This document shows positions 8,583 to 17,708 of a stretch of DNA of 64,000 bases, piece after piece. The notes under the pieces were generated by a model that ran no database searches, was not told the DNA's origin, and saw only the letters and a list, made by a program, of their open reading frames with translations. The stretch's first letter is position 1. Each line of letters starts with the position of its first letter. Source of the DNA: Gammaproteobacteria bacterium (lineage in GTDB: Bacteria; Pseudomonadota; Gammaproteobacteria; Pseudomonadales; Pseudohongiellaceae); assembly GCA_002711845.1 (NCBI GenBank), contig PASF01000013.1, forward strand, positions 124,001 to 188,000, written 5' to 3'. Position numbers and translations under genes: made by a program.

Positions 8583-9172
8583 AGCTCTTCTCCAAAAATA
8601 TCAATGTCGATCAGGTCACACAAACAGTGGATCAATACCAGATGAATTTCCTGGCTGCGGTAGGTAATACGAGCGGGTACCCGAATCTCAATATCGTCAG
8701 TCTGCAGCATTTCGGCCAGATTGCTGCTTTCTTCGCTGCTCAGCAGGATCACCCCGATGTCGCGATCATACGCAGCTGTGATGGCTTCGCGCAAGTTTGC
8801 GCTACTTTTGCCGGCAGCCATGACAAACAGTATATCAGCCGGTTGTGCCAGGGCCCGGATTTGTTGTGCATAGCCGGTTTTGTACTGCTGATCGGTGGCA
8901 ATGGTCGACAGGCAGACAGCATCGGCGGTCAGTGCTATTGCGGGCAAGCCGGGGCGTTCCCGGTCAAAGCGATTGATAAACAATGCTGACAGGTACTGTG
9001 CCAAGGCGGCCGATCCGCCGTTGCCACAGGTCAGGATCTTGCCTCCCTGGACCAGTGCGGTGGCCATGCGGTTGGCGGCCGCGCACAACACATCGGCCTG
9101 GCTACCCTGTGTCTCGCGCAGAGTCGCAATGTTGTGCTGAATATGTTGCTGTACGCGTTGCTGCGGATCCAT
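8579..9172 (-). CDS. diaA: DnaA initiator-associating protein DiaA (SIS domain)
   Basis: 197 residues forming one SIS domain related to phosphoheptose isomerase GmhA. The phosphosugar-binding type motif CGNGGSAALAQYLSA lies near residues 49-63. DiaA is a tetramer that helps DnaA assemble on oriC. GmhA is the close paralogue; the gene order between yraN and dolP and the C-terminal HCLCDLIDIDIF favour DiaA. Translation is coupled to dolP. Confidence 0.92.
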   Translation of the reverse strand: MDPQQRVQQHIQHNIATLRETQGSQADVLCAAANRMATALVQGGKILTCGNGGSAALAQYLSALFINRFDRERPGLPAIALTADAVCLSTIATDQQYKTGYAQQIRALAQPADILFVMAAGKSSANLREAITAAYDRDIGVILLSSEESSNLAEMLQTDDIEIRVPARITYRSQEIHLVLIHCLCDLIDIDIFGEEL

Positions 9173-9244
9173 GTCGATGTCCGGTGAGAGTCAGGCTGTC
9201 AGTTTACTTTAATCCGTCGGCTTTGTGTTGTCGGGACGATCAGA

Positions 9245-9670
9245 TCAACAGTACGGCTGAATGGCGTTTTTGATCCAGTTGAAGTTGATCTCATCACTGT
9301 TGTCGGTTCGCCAGATGCCTAGCACATCAATGCGGCAGGGTACGCGATCGGTCAGTCCGCGAAATTTCAGGTAGGTTGCGGCGGCACGCAACAGTTTTTG
9401 TTGTTTGCGGTAGTTCACACTGGTGACCGGATTCATAAAGTCGGTCCGCGTCCGGTACCGGACCTCAACAAAAACCAGGATGTCGCCGTCTTTCATGACC
9501 AGATCGATTTCACCGACACGGCAGGTAAAATTGCTTTCGATCATCAGCAGGCCCTGTTGCATGAGGTAGCGCGCGGCACATGCTTCCTGTGCAAGGCCGG
9601 TTTCGCGCCGTTTGTCTGGCGCAATAGCCGCTTGCCTACGGCCGGGCTGGGCGGCTTTTCGTGGCTTCAC
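9245..9670 (-). CDS. yraN: UPF0102 endonuclease-like protein YraN
   Basis: 141 residues from the first in-frame start, a GTG at 9670. The nuclease-fold motifs are present: GLAQEACAARYL, then GEIDLVMKDGDILVFVEVRYR, holding the acidic residues of a Holliday-junction-resolvase-like core. Its role in vivo is unknown. Oddity: the GTG has no ribosome site. A far better start (ATG at 9693-9695, preceded by AAGGA with 9 nt spacing) is followed by a run of eight C on the coding strand (9682-9689) that puts it out of frame; seven C would join it to this protein. The true N-terminus, or an intact status, is therefore uncertain. Confidence 0.85.
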   Translation of the reverse strand: MKPRKAAQPGRRQAAIAPDKRRETGLAQEACAARYLMQQGLLMIESNFTCRVGEIDLVMKDGDILVFVEVRYRTRTDFMNPVTSVNYRKQQKLLRAAATYLKFRGLTDRVPCRIDVLGIWRTDNSDEINFNWIKNAIQPYC

Positions 9671-9736
9671 GGGAGCGTTTAGGGGGGGGCTTCATGGGCA
9701 GATATCCTTTTCTGCTTGAGACTACGCCGCGGCTGG

Positions 9737-11626
9737 TCAGGGCGCAGAGACACTATTCTGGCTGTTGAAGACCCCCGCCATCGGCGCTTCTGGCGTCAAA
9801 ACCATGATATTGCCATCGACAAACTGAGCGCCGATCAGTTCGCGCATGACGCTGCCATCCTCGCGCATGGACAGCACGCCGGTGGCGCCTTGCAGCCGGA
9901 TGCCAGGAAAATTTTCCAGTTGCGAGATGCGGGCATAGAGCCTGAAACTGTCTATCCCCATCGCGCGCAAGCGTTGCACTGGACCGGCTGCCTGGGGCCA
10001 CACCGAACTGGTGCTGCTGCGCAGCGGATCGTCGCCACCGAGTACCCAGGGCGCATCAACGAAGGTGATGCCATTGAGATCCCGGTTGCCAGTGGCATCG
10101 CGTCTGCCATCATAAATGGCTGGCATTGCATAGACGGGTACATCGCCAACAAAATGAAATGCCATGGTGGGTTTTATCTGACGGCCTTCGGCAGGATTGG
10201 CAAGCATGAAAATGAAATCCACATCCTGTCGCCGGCGCGGGATAAACTCAATGTTGTCGCGTGGCAATACCTCGCGCAGGCGCAACGCGCGGGCTTCGCT
10301 GCTGTCGATGCTCATCAGTTGCCGGATGATGTCCGAATACCCGGCGGCGCTGTTGAAACTGGCCCGGCTGACGACCTGGCCCCCCAGTGACTGCCAGTAG
10401 TCAATAAAACCGGTCTGTATGCGCCGGTAGTCCTCACCGGCGGGTGTCAATACCGCAGCGTTGCGATGGCCTGCCTGCCATGCCATGCGTGCGGCCTGGC
10501 GAATCTCATCTTCCGGGGCCAGTCCGAACTGGTAAAAGCCGGCAGGGTTGTTTTGCCAGTCGTCGCCATAGTTGAGCGCAAGCGTCGGCACTGGCAGTCG
10601 CTCCATACTCTGCAGCTGTCTGACAGACTCCTTGAGCAAAGGGCCGATAATCATGTCTACGCCCAGCTCAACGGCCTGCTGGTAGAGACCGGTAATGTCA
10701 CGGACACCAGTGGTGTCAATGACCTCGACTTCGGGTACCTGCTGGTTCTGGCTGACGGCATGGTAGTAGGCGGCCATGAAGCCTTCATTGACAGCCTGGC
10801 CGGCGGCTTCACCCAGGGGCAGCATCAGGGCAATATGCTGCGGGCGGTTATTGAGAAGTTCGACTGCAAACGCCAGTGCCTCCGGCAGAATGGCAGCTGC
10901 CGTATGCTGATTCCAGCGATTCTGCCAGCGCGTGATGGCAGCTACCTGCCTTTCAATGTTGTTTTGCTCGCTGTTGACGGTATTGATAAGCTCCAGCCAG
11001 CCGCGAAGTTCGTATGAATCCACCAGGGAGGGTTGGCTGTTCAGGCTGCCGGCTGGCGCGGTCGTCAGGATCTGCCAGATGCGATTGTTATTTTCGGCGA
11101 TCTGCAGCGGATCGTTGAGGGTGGCAGCCAGTCGCGTGTGTTCGCGCGCCGCTGCCAGGTATTGCTCCAGCTCCATGAATGCCTCTGCGCGCAGACGCAT
11201 CAGAGCTTGCCGGGCGTCCGCTGGCAATTCGGTGCTCATTGCCAGTAATTGATTGTTGGCAAGTGCCAGGGCATCCCGCGCATCATTGCGTAAAAGTGCC
11301 AGTTCGGCCTTTTGTCGGGTTGCTTCAATTGCCAGTGCAGCTGGCAGGCTGTCGTCTGACGCAACGCCGGCGAGTATGGCGGCAGCATTATCCAGTTCCC
11401 CGGCGGCCAGCGCGATGGCACTCGCCTGTAGTATATAGGACTCTGCCATCGGTGATTCAGCGTCGGCAGCGAGACGCAGCAGCTCATTGACACTCTGGTC
11501 ATCCGACGTAACCGTGGCGGGCGTCGGCTCTCGAGGTTCCGACACCGGCGTGCTGCCACAGTCATTCAATAGCAGGGCAACGCCCAGCAGCAACGCAGAC
11601 CGATTAATGGCTTTCAATGAACTCAC
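9737..11626 (-). CDS. lpoA: Penicillin-binding protein activator LpoA
   Basis: 629 residues, close to other LpoA proteins. There is an N-terminal lipoprotein signal with predicted lipid on C23, then a helical TPR-like domain (about 35-250), then a periplasmic-binding-protein-like domain (about 260-610). LpoA is an outer membrane lipoprotein that reaches through the peptidoglycan to activate PBP1a. The residue before the lipid cysteine is Asp (LLNDC), which departs from the usual Gly/Ala/Ser. It heads the lpoA-yraN-diaA-dolP operon and diverges from rsmI. Confidence 0.93.
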   Translation of the reverse strand: MSSLKAINRSALLLGVALLLNDCGSTPVSEPREPTPATVTSDDQSVNELLRLAADAESPMAESYILQASAIALAAGELDNAAAILAGVASDDSLPAALAIEATRQKAELALLRNDARDALALANNQLLAMSTELPADARQALMRLRAEAFMELEQYLAAAREHTRLAATLNDPLQIAENNNRIWQILTTAPAGSLNSQPSLVDSYELRGWLELINTVNSEQNNIERQVAAITRWQNRWNQHTAAAILPEALAFAVELLNNRPQHIALMLPLGEAAGQAVNEGFMAAYYHAVSQNQQVPEVEVIDTTGVRDITGLYQQAVELGVDMIIGPLLKESVRQLQSMERLPVPTLALNYGDDWQNNPAGFYQFGLAPEDEIRQAARMAWQAGHRNAAVLTPAGEDYRRIQTGFIDYWQSLGGQVVSRASFNSAAGYSDIIRQLMSIDSSEARALRLREVLPRDNIEFIPRRRQDVDFIFMLANPAEGRQIKPTMAFHFVGDVPVYAMPAIYDGRRDATGNRDLNGITFVDAPWVLGGDDPLRSSTSSVWPQAAGPVQRLRAMGIDSFRLYARISQLENFPGIRLQGATGVLSMREDGSVMRELIGAQFVDGNIMVLTPEAPMAGVFNSQNSVSAP

Positions 11627-11721
11627 TCGACAAAACTCTCAACGTTGAACTCATGGCAAATATGCTTGCGCGACCGGCGCATGGATAACATCCGTATAGA
11701 GATCATAGCAGGCGACTCATG

Positions 11722-11751
11722 TTGTTGCGACAGCAGACAAACCGTTATCAT
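11722..11751 (+). promoter_or_regulatory. Possible promoter of rsmI
   Basis: TTGTTG (11722-11727) and TATCAT (11746-11751) are 18 bp apart in the 172-bp divergent lpoA/rsmI region. The match is moderate. Confidence 0.35.
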
Positions 11752-11798
11752 GCACTTCCACCCCCGCAAACGGGCAACGCCACGGCCAGGCAATCCAG

Positions 11799-12671
11799 AT
11801 GACGCAGACCTATACCGACGCAACGCTTCGGCGCCCCGCACTTTATGTGGTGGCCACCCCGATCGGCAACCTTGGCGATATCAGTCAGCGCGCCATCGAG
11901 ACGCTGAAAAGCGTCGATCTGATCGCCGCTGAAGATACCCGTCACAGCGCGCGGCTGATGCAGCATTTTGCTATTGGCACACGGCTTATTTCGTATCACG
12001 AGCACAGTGGCAGTGGCCGGGAAGAGGTTATCCTGAGAGCGCTGCGCGAGGGCAAGGCGGTTGCCCTGATCTCCGATGCCGGCACGCCGCTGATATCAGA
12101 TCCTGGGTACGGCCTGGTGGTGCGGGTCCGGGCTGAATCCTATCCGGTGCTGCCGGTGCCCGGTGCCAGTGCCATCACTGCAGCGATCAGCGCCGCCGGT
12201 CTGCCCAGCGACCGTTTTGCATTTGAAGGGTTTCCGCCGCACAAAGCGGCCGGCCGCCGGCAAATGTTCGAGGCGCTAGCAGACGATCCGCGCACGCTGG
12301 TGTTCTATGAATCACCGCACCGAATCAGTGAGTCACTGATGGACATGGCGCAGGCATTCGGCGCTGACCGGCAGGCGGTCATCTGTCGTGAACTTACCAA
12401 GACCTGGGAAACCATTCACGGCGACTCGCTGGGCGAGTTGTGTCAGTGGCTGCAACTGGACGACAACAACCGGCGTGGTGAGTTTGTGGTACTGATTCAT
12501 GGTGCTGCCAAGGTCGCGCAACAGACGCTGCCCGCCGAGGCAGAGCGGACGCTGAAAGTACTGATGCGTGATCTGCCGCTTAAACAGGCGGCAGCCCTGG
12601 CCGCTGAAATTACCGGCAGCAAGAAGAATGCCCTGTACAAGCGCGGACTGGAGCTGGGCGATAACGCCTAA
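11799..12671 (+). CDS. rsmI: 16S rRNA 2'-O-ribose C1402 methyltransferase RsmI
   Basis: 290 residues of the tetrapyrrole-methylase-like fold. The N-terminal LYVVATPIGNLGDISQRAIE and AAEDTRHSARLM motifs, followed by ALISDAGTPLISDPGY and VPGASA, are diagnostic. It uses S-adenosylmethionine to methylate the ribose of C1402 in the ribosomal P-site. It diverges from lpoA, the usual neighbour (yraL-yraM). It ends 24 bp from the convergent ydbL, with no clear terminator between them. Confidence 0.97.
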   Translation: MTQTYTDATLRRPALYVVATPIGNLGDISQRAIETLKSVDLIAAEDTRHSARLMQHFAIGTRLISYHEHSGSGREEVILRALREGKAVALISDAGTPLISDPGYGLVVRVRAESYPVLPVPGASAITAAISAAGLPSDRFAFEGFPPHKAAGRRQMFEALADDPRTLVFYESPHRISESLMDMAQAFGADRQAVICRELTKTWETIHGDSLGELCQWLQLDDNNRRGEFVVLIHGAAKVAQQTLPAEAERTLKVLMRDLPLKQAAALAAEITGSKKNALYKRGLELGDNA

Positions 12672-12695
12672 TCCTAGTCAATCTGTGAGGCCGGG

Positions 12696-13046
12696 TCAGG
12701 GCTTCTTCACCCAGTCGCCGTTGGCGTCTTCGATGTAATTGCCCGATCGCGTGGCTTCCACCGCGCGCGCATAGGCCAACTGTGCCACGGTGTTGATAGG
12801 AATGTCATTGTCGCGGGCAATCTGCTGGTAGCGCTCCCGGCGCTGACGATTGACGCTTCGCACCAGCTCTACCACCGCGTCGGGCGCATCGGGCTGGACC
12901 AGACCAATGTAGCCATCGCTTTTTTCGCCGATCAGGCCGGCCGCCTTGGCGGCATCAAGGCTTTGCGCGTTTGCCAGGCTGGCGCACAGCAGCAGGCAAA
13001 GGGCCATGGTGCGGGTTATCAATTTGACGCTGGCATCATGTTTCAT
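12696..13046 (-). CDS. ydbL: YdbL family protein (DUF1318)
   Basis: 116 residues from the ATG giving MKHDASVKL. A longer in-frame reading would begin inside ynbE and lacks family support. A signal peptide (cleavage near SLANA-QSLDA, about residue 28) is followed by the DUF1318 domain with AAGLIGEKSDGYIG and ARDNDIPINTVAQLAYARA. YdbL is the third member of the ydbH-ynbE-ydbL operon and probably assists the YdbH-YnbE envelope-spanning complex. Predicted location is the periplasm. Confidence 0.9.
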   Translation of the reverse strand: MKHDASVKLITRTMALCLLLCASLANAQSLDAAKAAGLIGEKSDGYIGLVQPDAPDAVVELVRSVNRQRRERYQQIARDNDIPINTVAQLAYARAVEATRSGNYIEDANGDWVKKP

Positions 13047-13071
13047 CTCGGTGTCCTCAGCTTGAGCTTCG

Positions 13072-13305
13072 TTAAAACAGGCCGCTATCGGCGGCAAAAA
13101 TATCATCCAGTTCCCGATCAACTCTGACGCGGATTTCATGCTCAATTCGCACATTCAGATTGATCGTGATGGGTTCTGACGGCGCCTCAACCCGAACAGT
13201 CGGCGTGCAGGCGGACAGGCCGCCCACGGTGATTGCCACGGCCAGTCCGGTCAGCGACAGGGAGCGTGCTACAGGCAAGGCTGTGTATGTTCTGTGCTTG
13301 GTCAT
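13072..13305 (-). CDS. ynbE: YnbE family outer membrane lipoprotein
   Basis: 77 residues, starting at the ATG for MTKHRTYTA. A signal segment leads to the lipobox LSAC (C about residue 32), then the short conserved region TPTVRVEAPSEPITINLNV. In E. coli, YnbE oligomerises as a beta-stacked partner that connects the TamB-like protein YdbH to the outer membrane. It sits between ydbH and ydbL in the standard order. Confidence 0.9.
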   Translation of the reverse strand: MTKHRTYTALPVARSLSLTGLAVAITVGGLSACTPTVRVEAPSEPITINLNVRIEHEIRVRVDRELDDIFAADSGLF

Positions 13306-13395
13306 GATGATCAAGTCTACCGTGATGATGAATTGGACATGGGCTGTACTATAGCAGAGTGCGCTTAATAACGGCTTAACAGAGGTCATCTACTG

Positions 13396-15369
13396 TTACT
13401 GGCTGTTATCTAGGCGCGACTCGAGGGTGTCAGTGACGGAGCGCGCCGCCTGCAGGCTTTGCAGCAGCGCCGGGATGTCGTCGCTGATATTCAGGTTGAG
13501 ATTGATGCGTTGGCCACCGTTTAGTTCGGGGCTGATCCCTTCCATGCGAATCGCCAGGTCAAGCTCACCGCTGTCCTGATAGTTTACCCGCGCTTCCATC
13601 AGGTTGAAGCGGTAATCTTCCAGTGCCTGGTACACCAGGTCGAGATGCTGGCTCCCGGCTGCGGCGCTGCCGCTGTCGTAACGGATAGTCCCGCCCGGCG
13701 GCAGGGCGGACAGTGAGCCGCCGCTGATGCTGGGCGCAAGTCCCTGCAGGCGGACGGGCAATTGCCCGCTGACCAGGCCGCTGGCGCTCACGCCCCGGTA
13801 GGCGCTCATACCCAGTACCTGGCTCAGATCAATGCTGTCGATCTCGATGGTAAAGCGACTGTCATTGTCCTGCAGATGATAGTCGAGACGTTCGCTGCTG
13901 ACAGTGCCGCCGAACAGATCAAGCGAGGCATCGGTCAGGGTAACCGACCTGGCTGTCGAGTCGATGCGGACGTTGCTGCGAATGTTGCCAAGTTCAATGC
14001 CGGTATCCAGCGAGACCAGGCTGACCGGGGCAGCGCGCGTGCTGCGCACTTGCCAGTCCGGCAGCAGCTCGACGGCAAAGTCCGCGCTCAGCCGCAGAAA
14101 CGCAATGTCGTTTACATAACCACTGAGGTCGTCCAGGTTGACATGCACGGGCCCGGCGATGACGGCGTTGTCATCGCCCAGTTGCCAGTTGAGTCTGGCC
14201 TCGGCGCTGGCGGTACCGTCCAGAACGTCGAACTGCCAGGGCAGTGGCGACCACAGATCCGAGAGTTTGCCGGTGCTGTCATTAAACGCCACAGCGGGCA
14301 TGGCCAGCGTACCCTGGCCAGCGCCCAGCGCCAGGTCATGGCGCAGGTCATTGTGCAGCAAACGGCGGGTGCGATGCATCAGGGTGCCGGTTGCATGAAT
14401 CGCACCTTGTTCCCAGGTAAGATGCTGGTTCAGCTGCATCGGTGACAGATCGGCATCCACCAGGCTGGTAGCAATCTCTCGCACCGTTAGTTCGGCCTGA
14501 CCGTACTGGTTGGCAGGATCGGTCCCTTGCGCCGGCAGGGGCTGTGACACGCGCAGGCGCTGCAGGCTGGCGACCAGTCCGGTCAGCGTGTCGTCGACGC
14601 GGATGACCGGCAGTGTCAAGGTGGATGAAGAGGATGCCACGGCCAGTGTGTTAGTGGTTGCTTCGATGCTGGCAGTAATGGGCGCGTCGGTGCTGAAGGC
14701 CATAAGCGCCAGCTCGATGGGGCGCGCAGCATTGTCATAGTGCAAACGGTCCAGTGTCAGGTTAAGGTCGGCGGCAAACTGGCACCAGTCGGGCTGACAG
14801 GTCACTTGTACTGCATTCAGGCTGCCAGCCAGGCCCTCCGCCCGCACGTCTCCTGCCGTCATGATGCTGGCAGCGATATCCAGATAGTCAATTTGCAGCC
14901 GGTTAAAAGGCAGGGCGGCCATCAGGTCGGCCATTTGCAAAGGCGCATAAGGCGCCGGTTCCGGCGAGGTGGCTGCCGACAGATCGCGGTCGGGGGCCCA
15001 GCGGTCCGGGATCTGTATGTTGACGGACGCGATGGTGATGGCGCTGACTCGCCCGCTCAGCAGTGTGGCGGGGTTGAAGCTTATGGTTATGTTGGCAAAA
15101 CGTTGCATGGCACCACTGTCACTGTGCTGTATGGCAAGCTGCCTGATCTGCAGCGCGGTGGCACTCAACTGTATGCCGTCCAGCACCGTAACCTGCATGC
15201 CGACAGGTTGCAGCAACCGGTCGGCCGTATTGATGAGCAGCGTCAGCCGATGTTGATAGGTCATCCATGCCAGGCCCGCCAGCATTAACGCGATAACCAG
15301 CAGCCAGCGCCACCAGCGCCGCGGTCGGGCCAGCCTGAGATGATCATGTGGTGAAAGAGGGTTGGACAT
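13396..15369 (-). CDS. ydbH: AsmA/TamB-like intermembrane transport protein YdbH
   Basis: 657 residues. One N-terminal membrane anchor (about 18-37, WRWLLVIALMLAGLAWM) is followed by a long beta-rich periplasmic region with the C-terminal dicarboxylate-transport-type domain (GLVSGQLPVRLQG, GGTIRYDSG). YdbH, TamB and YhdP form a redundant set of bridge proteins needed for phospholipid movement to the outer membrane. E. coli YdbH is about 880 residues, so this one would form a shorter bridge. ynbE and ydbL follow. It diverges from rnpB. Confidence 0.9.
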   Translation of the reverse strand: MSNPLSPHDHLRLARPRRWWRWLLVIALMLAGLAWMTYQHRLTLLINTADRLLQPVGMQVTVLDGIQLSATALQIRQLAIQHSDSGAMQRFANITISFNPATLLSGRVSAITIASVNIQIPDRWAPDRDLSAATSPEPAPYAPLQMADLMAALPFNRLQIDYLDIAASIMTAGDVRAEGLAGSLNAVQVTCQPDWCQFAADLNLTLDRLHYDNAARPIELALMAFSTDAPITASIEATTNTLAVASSSSTLTLPVIRVDDTLTGLVASLQRLRVSQPLPAQGTDPANQYGQAELTVREIATSLVDADLSPMQLNQHLTWEQGAIHATGTLMHRTRRLLHNDLRHDLALGAGQGTLAMPAVAFNDSTGKLSDLWSPLPWQFDVLDGTASAEARLNWQLGDDNAVIAGPVHVNLDDLSGYVNDIAFLRLSADFAVELLPDWQVRSTRAAPVSLVSLDTGIELGNIRSNVRIDSTARSVTLTDASLDLFGGTVSSERLDYHLQDNDSRFTIEIDSIDLSQVLGMSAYRGVSASGLVSGQLPVRLQGLAPSISGGSLSALPPGGTIRYDSGSAAAGSQHLDLVYQALEDYRFNLMEARVNYQDSGELDLAIRMEGISPELNGGQRINLNLNISDDIPALLQSLQAARSVTDTLESRLDNSQ

Positions 15370-15405
15370 GGCGTGAGTTTGACACGCTGACTGTCAATAA
15401 AAAAC

Positions 15406-15434
15406 TTGTCTTTGTGGTGACGCTCGCTTAATCT
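15406..15434 (+). promoter_or_regulatory. Predicted sigma-70 promoter of rnpB
   Basis: TTGTCT (15406-15411) and TAATCT (15429-15434) are 17 bp apart. The predicted start, 7 nt after the -10 box, is 15441, exactly where the P1 helix of RNase P RNA begins. Confidence 0.7.
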
Positions 15435-15440
15435 TGCCGC

Positions 15441-15820
<380 letters not shown>

Positions 15821-16084
15821 GATTATTCTGATTCGCCCCGCCAGGGGGCGAATTCTGTCAAAGGTTGGTGCAGGACCGCTATGCCCGACCTTTCGACTTT
15901 TTGACTTGGCGGTCACCTCAAATCCCGCCGCCACCCGTCAGCTTCTTACAAACTACTTTAAGTAAATTTCTTAGCCTGCTGATAAATATTTCGTTTGTCT
16001 TCTAACTTCGCTTGCCTTCTCAAGTTTGAGCAATTTTCCCTGTAATTTCAGGCGCTTTAGGTGCTGAAAAAGTGCAAATAGTAC

Positions 16085-16113
16085 TTGCGCTCACTTATGC
16101 GTGTGCATATAGT
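16085..16113 (+). promoter_or_regulatory. Predicted promoter of the dcw cluster (Pmra)
   Basis: TTGCGC (16085-16090) and TATAGT (16108-16113) are exactly 17 bp apart. The start would be near 16120, about 90 nt before the mraZ GTG. It is the only good promoter I find for the long run of overlapping genes downstream, and it lies immediately before the MraZ box array. Confidence 0.6.
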
Positions 16114-16177
16114 GTCGCAAAGTGGCGTGAAGTGGATAAATATGTATTAAAGTGGGTTTAGGGGTGGCGGCAGTGGC
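16112..16177 (+). promoter_or_regulatory. MraZ operator: GTGG repeats at about 10-bp spacing
   Basis: GTG(G) cores start at 16112, 16122, 16132, 16152, 16164 and 16173, that is about one per helical turn, with one position missing at 16142. In E. coli, MraZ represses its own operon by binding TGGG-type repeats with 10-bp periodicity just downstream of Pmra. The position and period here match that arrangement, so autoregulation of the dcw cluster by MraZ is likely. Confidence 0.6.
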
Positions 16178-16209
16178 AGGCTGACCCCCGAGTGCTCCGG
16201 AGCAGCAAC

Positions 16210-16665
16210 GTGTTCAGAGGTGTCAATACAATCAATCTCGATGCGAAAGGGCGCATGGCCATGCCGGCGCGCTACCGGGATTTATTGACGGAGAAATACG
16301 GCGGGCGCCTGGTAGCAACTGTCGATTTTACCGGTCGTTGCCTGCTGCTTTATCCAATTGATGAGTGGGAAGTGATCCAACAAAAAGTCGAGAGCCTGTC
16401 CAGTTTTGACGAGGCCAGTCGACGCGTTCAACGCATGCTGATCGGCCACGCCCATGATCTGGAAATGGATGGCAGTGGTCGCCTGCTGTTGCCACAGATT
16501 CTTCGCACGCGGGCACAGCTCGACAAGCATCTGGCACTGGTTGGCCAGGGCATGAAATTTGAGATCTGGAGTGAAGAGAACTGGAACGAACAGGCAGACA
16601 GCTGGTTCGCCGGTACAACAGGTCAGGCGGACTTGCCGCCCGAACTGCTAAGTCTGTCGCTGTAA
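16210..16665 (+). CDS. mraZ: Transcriptional regulator MraZ
   Basis: 151 residues. The start chosen is the GTG that yields [16 protein letters not shown], matching E. coli MFRGA and preceded by CGGAG. A GTG six codons upstream is open but not supported. Two AbrB/SpoVT-like swapped-hairpin domains are visible ([12 protein letters not shown] near residue 12 and [12 protein letters not shown] near 90). MraZ forms a ring-shaped multimer and represses the dcw operon. It is the first gene of the cluster, with its likely operator 35-100 bp upstream. Confidence 0.97.
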   Translation: MFRGVNTINLDAKGRMAMPARYRDLLTEKYGGRLVATVDFTGRCLLLYPIDEWEVIQQKVESLSSFDEASRRVQRMLIGHAHDLEMDGSGRLLLPQILRTRAQLDKHLALVGQGMKFEIWSEENWNEQADSWFAGTTGQADLPPELLSLSL

Positions 16666-16717
16666 GCTGGTTTTTATTTCTAGGAACAGGGCGTCAGTCT
16701 TCTCGGAACGGTGTGTT

Positions 16718-17665
16718 ATGACTACACAGACTCATGAAACACAGGGTCATGAAACAGTGCTACTGCATCCGGCTGCGGATGCATTGCTGACCGACCCGGC
16801 AGGGTTTTATGTCGATGGCACATTCGGCCGTGGCGGACATTCGCGCCTGATTCTGGAGCGGCTCGACCAGCAGGGTCGTTTACTGGGCATTGACAAGGAT
16901 CCGCGAGCCATAGAGGCCGGTCGAGCGCTAATGGCGCATGATTCGCGGTTTGCCATCCGGCAGGGTTCGTTTGACGAACTGGATGTCATGCTTGCCGACA
17001 CCGGCACTGCCGGACAGGTTGACGGTCTATTGCTGGACCTGGGTGTGTCATCGCCGCAGCTGGATGAGGCATCGCGCGGTTTCAGCTTTACCCAGGACGG
17101 GCCACTGGACATGCGCATGAACCCCGAGGCGGGATTGAGTGCAGCCGAGTGGCTGGCAACAGCGGCGGAGCAGGACATCGCCGACGTCATCTATCGCTAC
17201 GGCGAGGATCGTTTTTCACGTCGCATTGCCCGGGCCATCGTTAAAGAGCGGGAAGTGGCGCCCATTAGCCGGACCCTGCAATTGGCAGAGATAGTAAAAC
17301 AGGCCAACCCGGCATGGGAAAAACACAAGCATCCTGCGACGCGAGCCTTTCAGGCCATCCGCATTCACATAAACAAAGAACTGGTGTCGCTGGAGAATGT
17401 GCTGGAAAAGGCGTTGTCAGTGCTCCGGCCAGGCGGTCGGCTGGTGGTGATCAGTTTTCACTCACTTGAGGATCGTCTGGTCAAGCAGTTCATTCAGAAG
17501 CAAAGCAAGGGCGATGACTTCCCCAGGGATCTGCCAGTGACAGCGGCGGCGCTGAACCCGACATTGATCAAAGTGGGTAAGGCGGTCAAGCCCTCGGAGC
17601 AGGAGATCAGGCAAAACCCCAGGGCACGCAGTGCTGTGATGCGGGTAGCAGAAAAGCCGGCCTGA
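16718..17665 (+). CDS. rsmH: 16S rRNA N4-cytosine-1402 methyltransferase RsmH
   Basis: 315 residues. The SAM site is [12 protein letters not shown] (about residues 28-39) and the conserved [10 protein letters not shown] follows near 107. GPLDMRMNP and the C-terminal [13 protein letters not shown] are family signatures. It methylates the base of C1402, the same nucleotide whose ribose is methylated by RsmI, also in this window. It is the second dcw gene, between mraZ and ftsL. Confidence 0.98.
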   Translation: MTTQTHETQGHETVLLHPAADALLTDPAGFYVDGTFGRGGHSRLILERLDQQGRLLGIDKDPRAIEAGRALMAHDSRFAIRQGSFDELDVMLADTGTAGQVDGLLLDLGVSSPQLDEASRGFSFTQDGPLDMRMNPEAGLSAAEWLATAAEQDIADVIYRYGEDRFSRRIARAIVKEREVAPISRTLQLAEIVKQANPAWEKHKHPATRAFQAIRIHINKELVSLENVLEKALSVLRPGGRLVVISFHSLEDRLVKQFIQKQSKGDDFPRDLPVTAAALNPTLIKVGKAVKPSEQEIRQNPRARSAVMRVAEKPA

Positions 17666-17708
17666 CAGTCAGGCCAGAAGCAGGAAAATATATAACAGAC
17701 AAGATGTC

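Larger units (their letters stand above)
15821..16209 (+). other. rnpB-mraZ intergenic region with dcw promoter and MraZ boxes
   Basis: 389 bp without a gene. A GC-rich hairpin (15831-15854, ATTCGCCCC/GGGGCGAAT arms) just after rnpB may help form its 3' end, but it lacks a T tract. Then comes about 200 bp of AT-richer sequence in which I see nothing definite, the mraZ promoter (16085-16113), the MraZ operator repeats (16112-16177) and the mraZ ribosome site. Confidence 0.6.
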
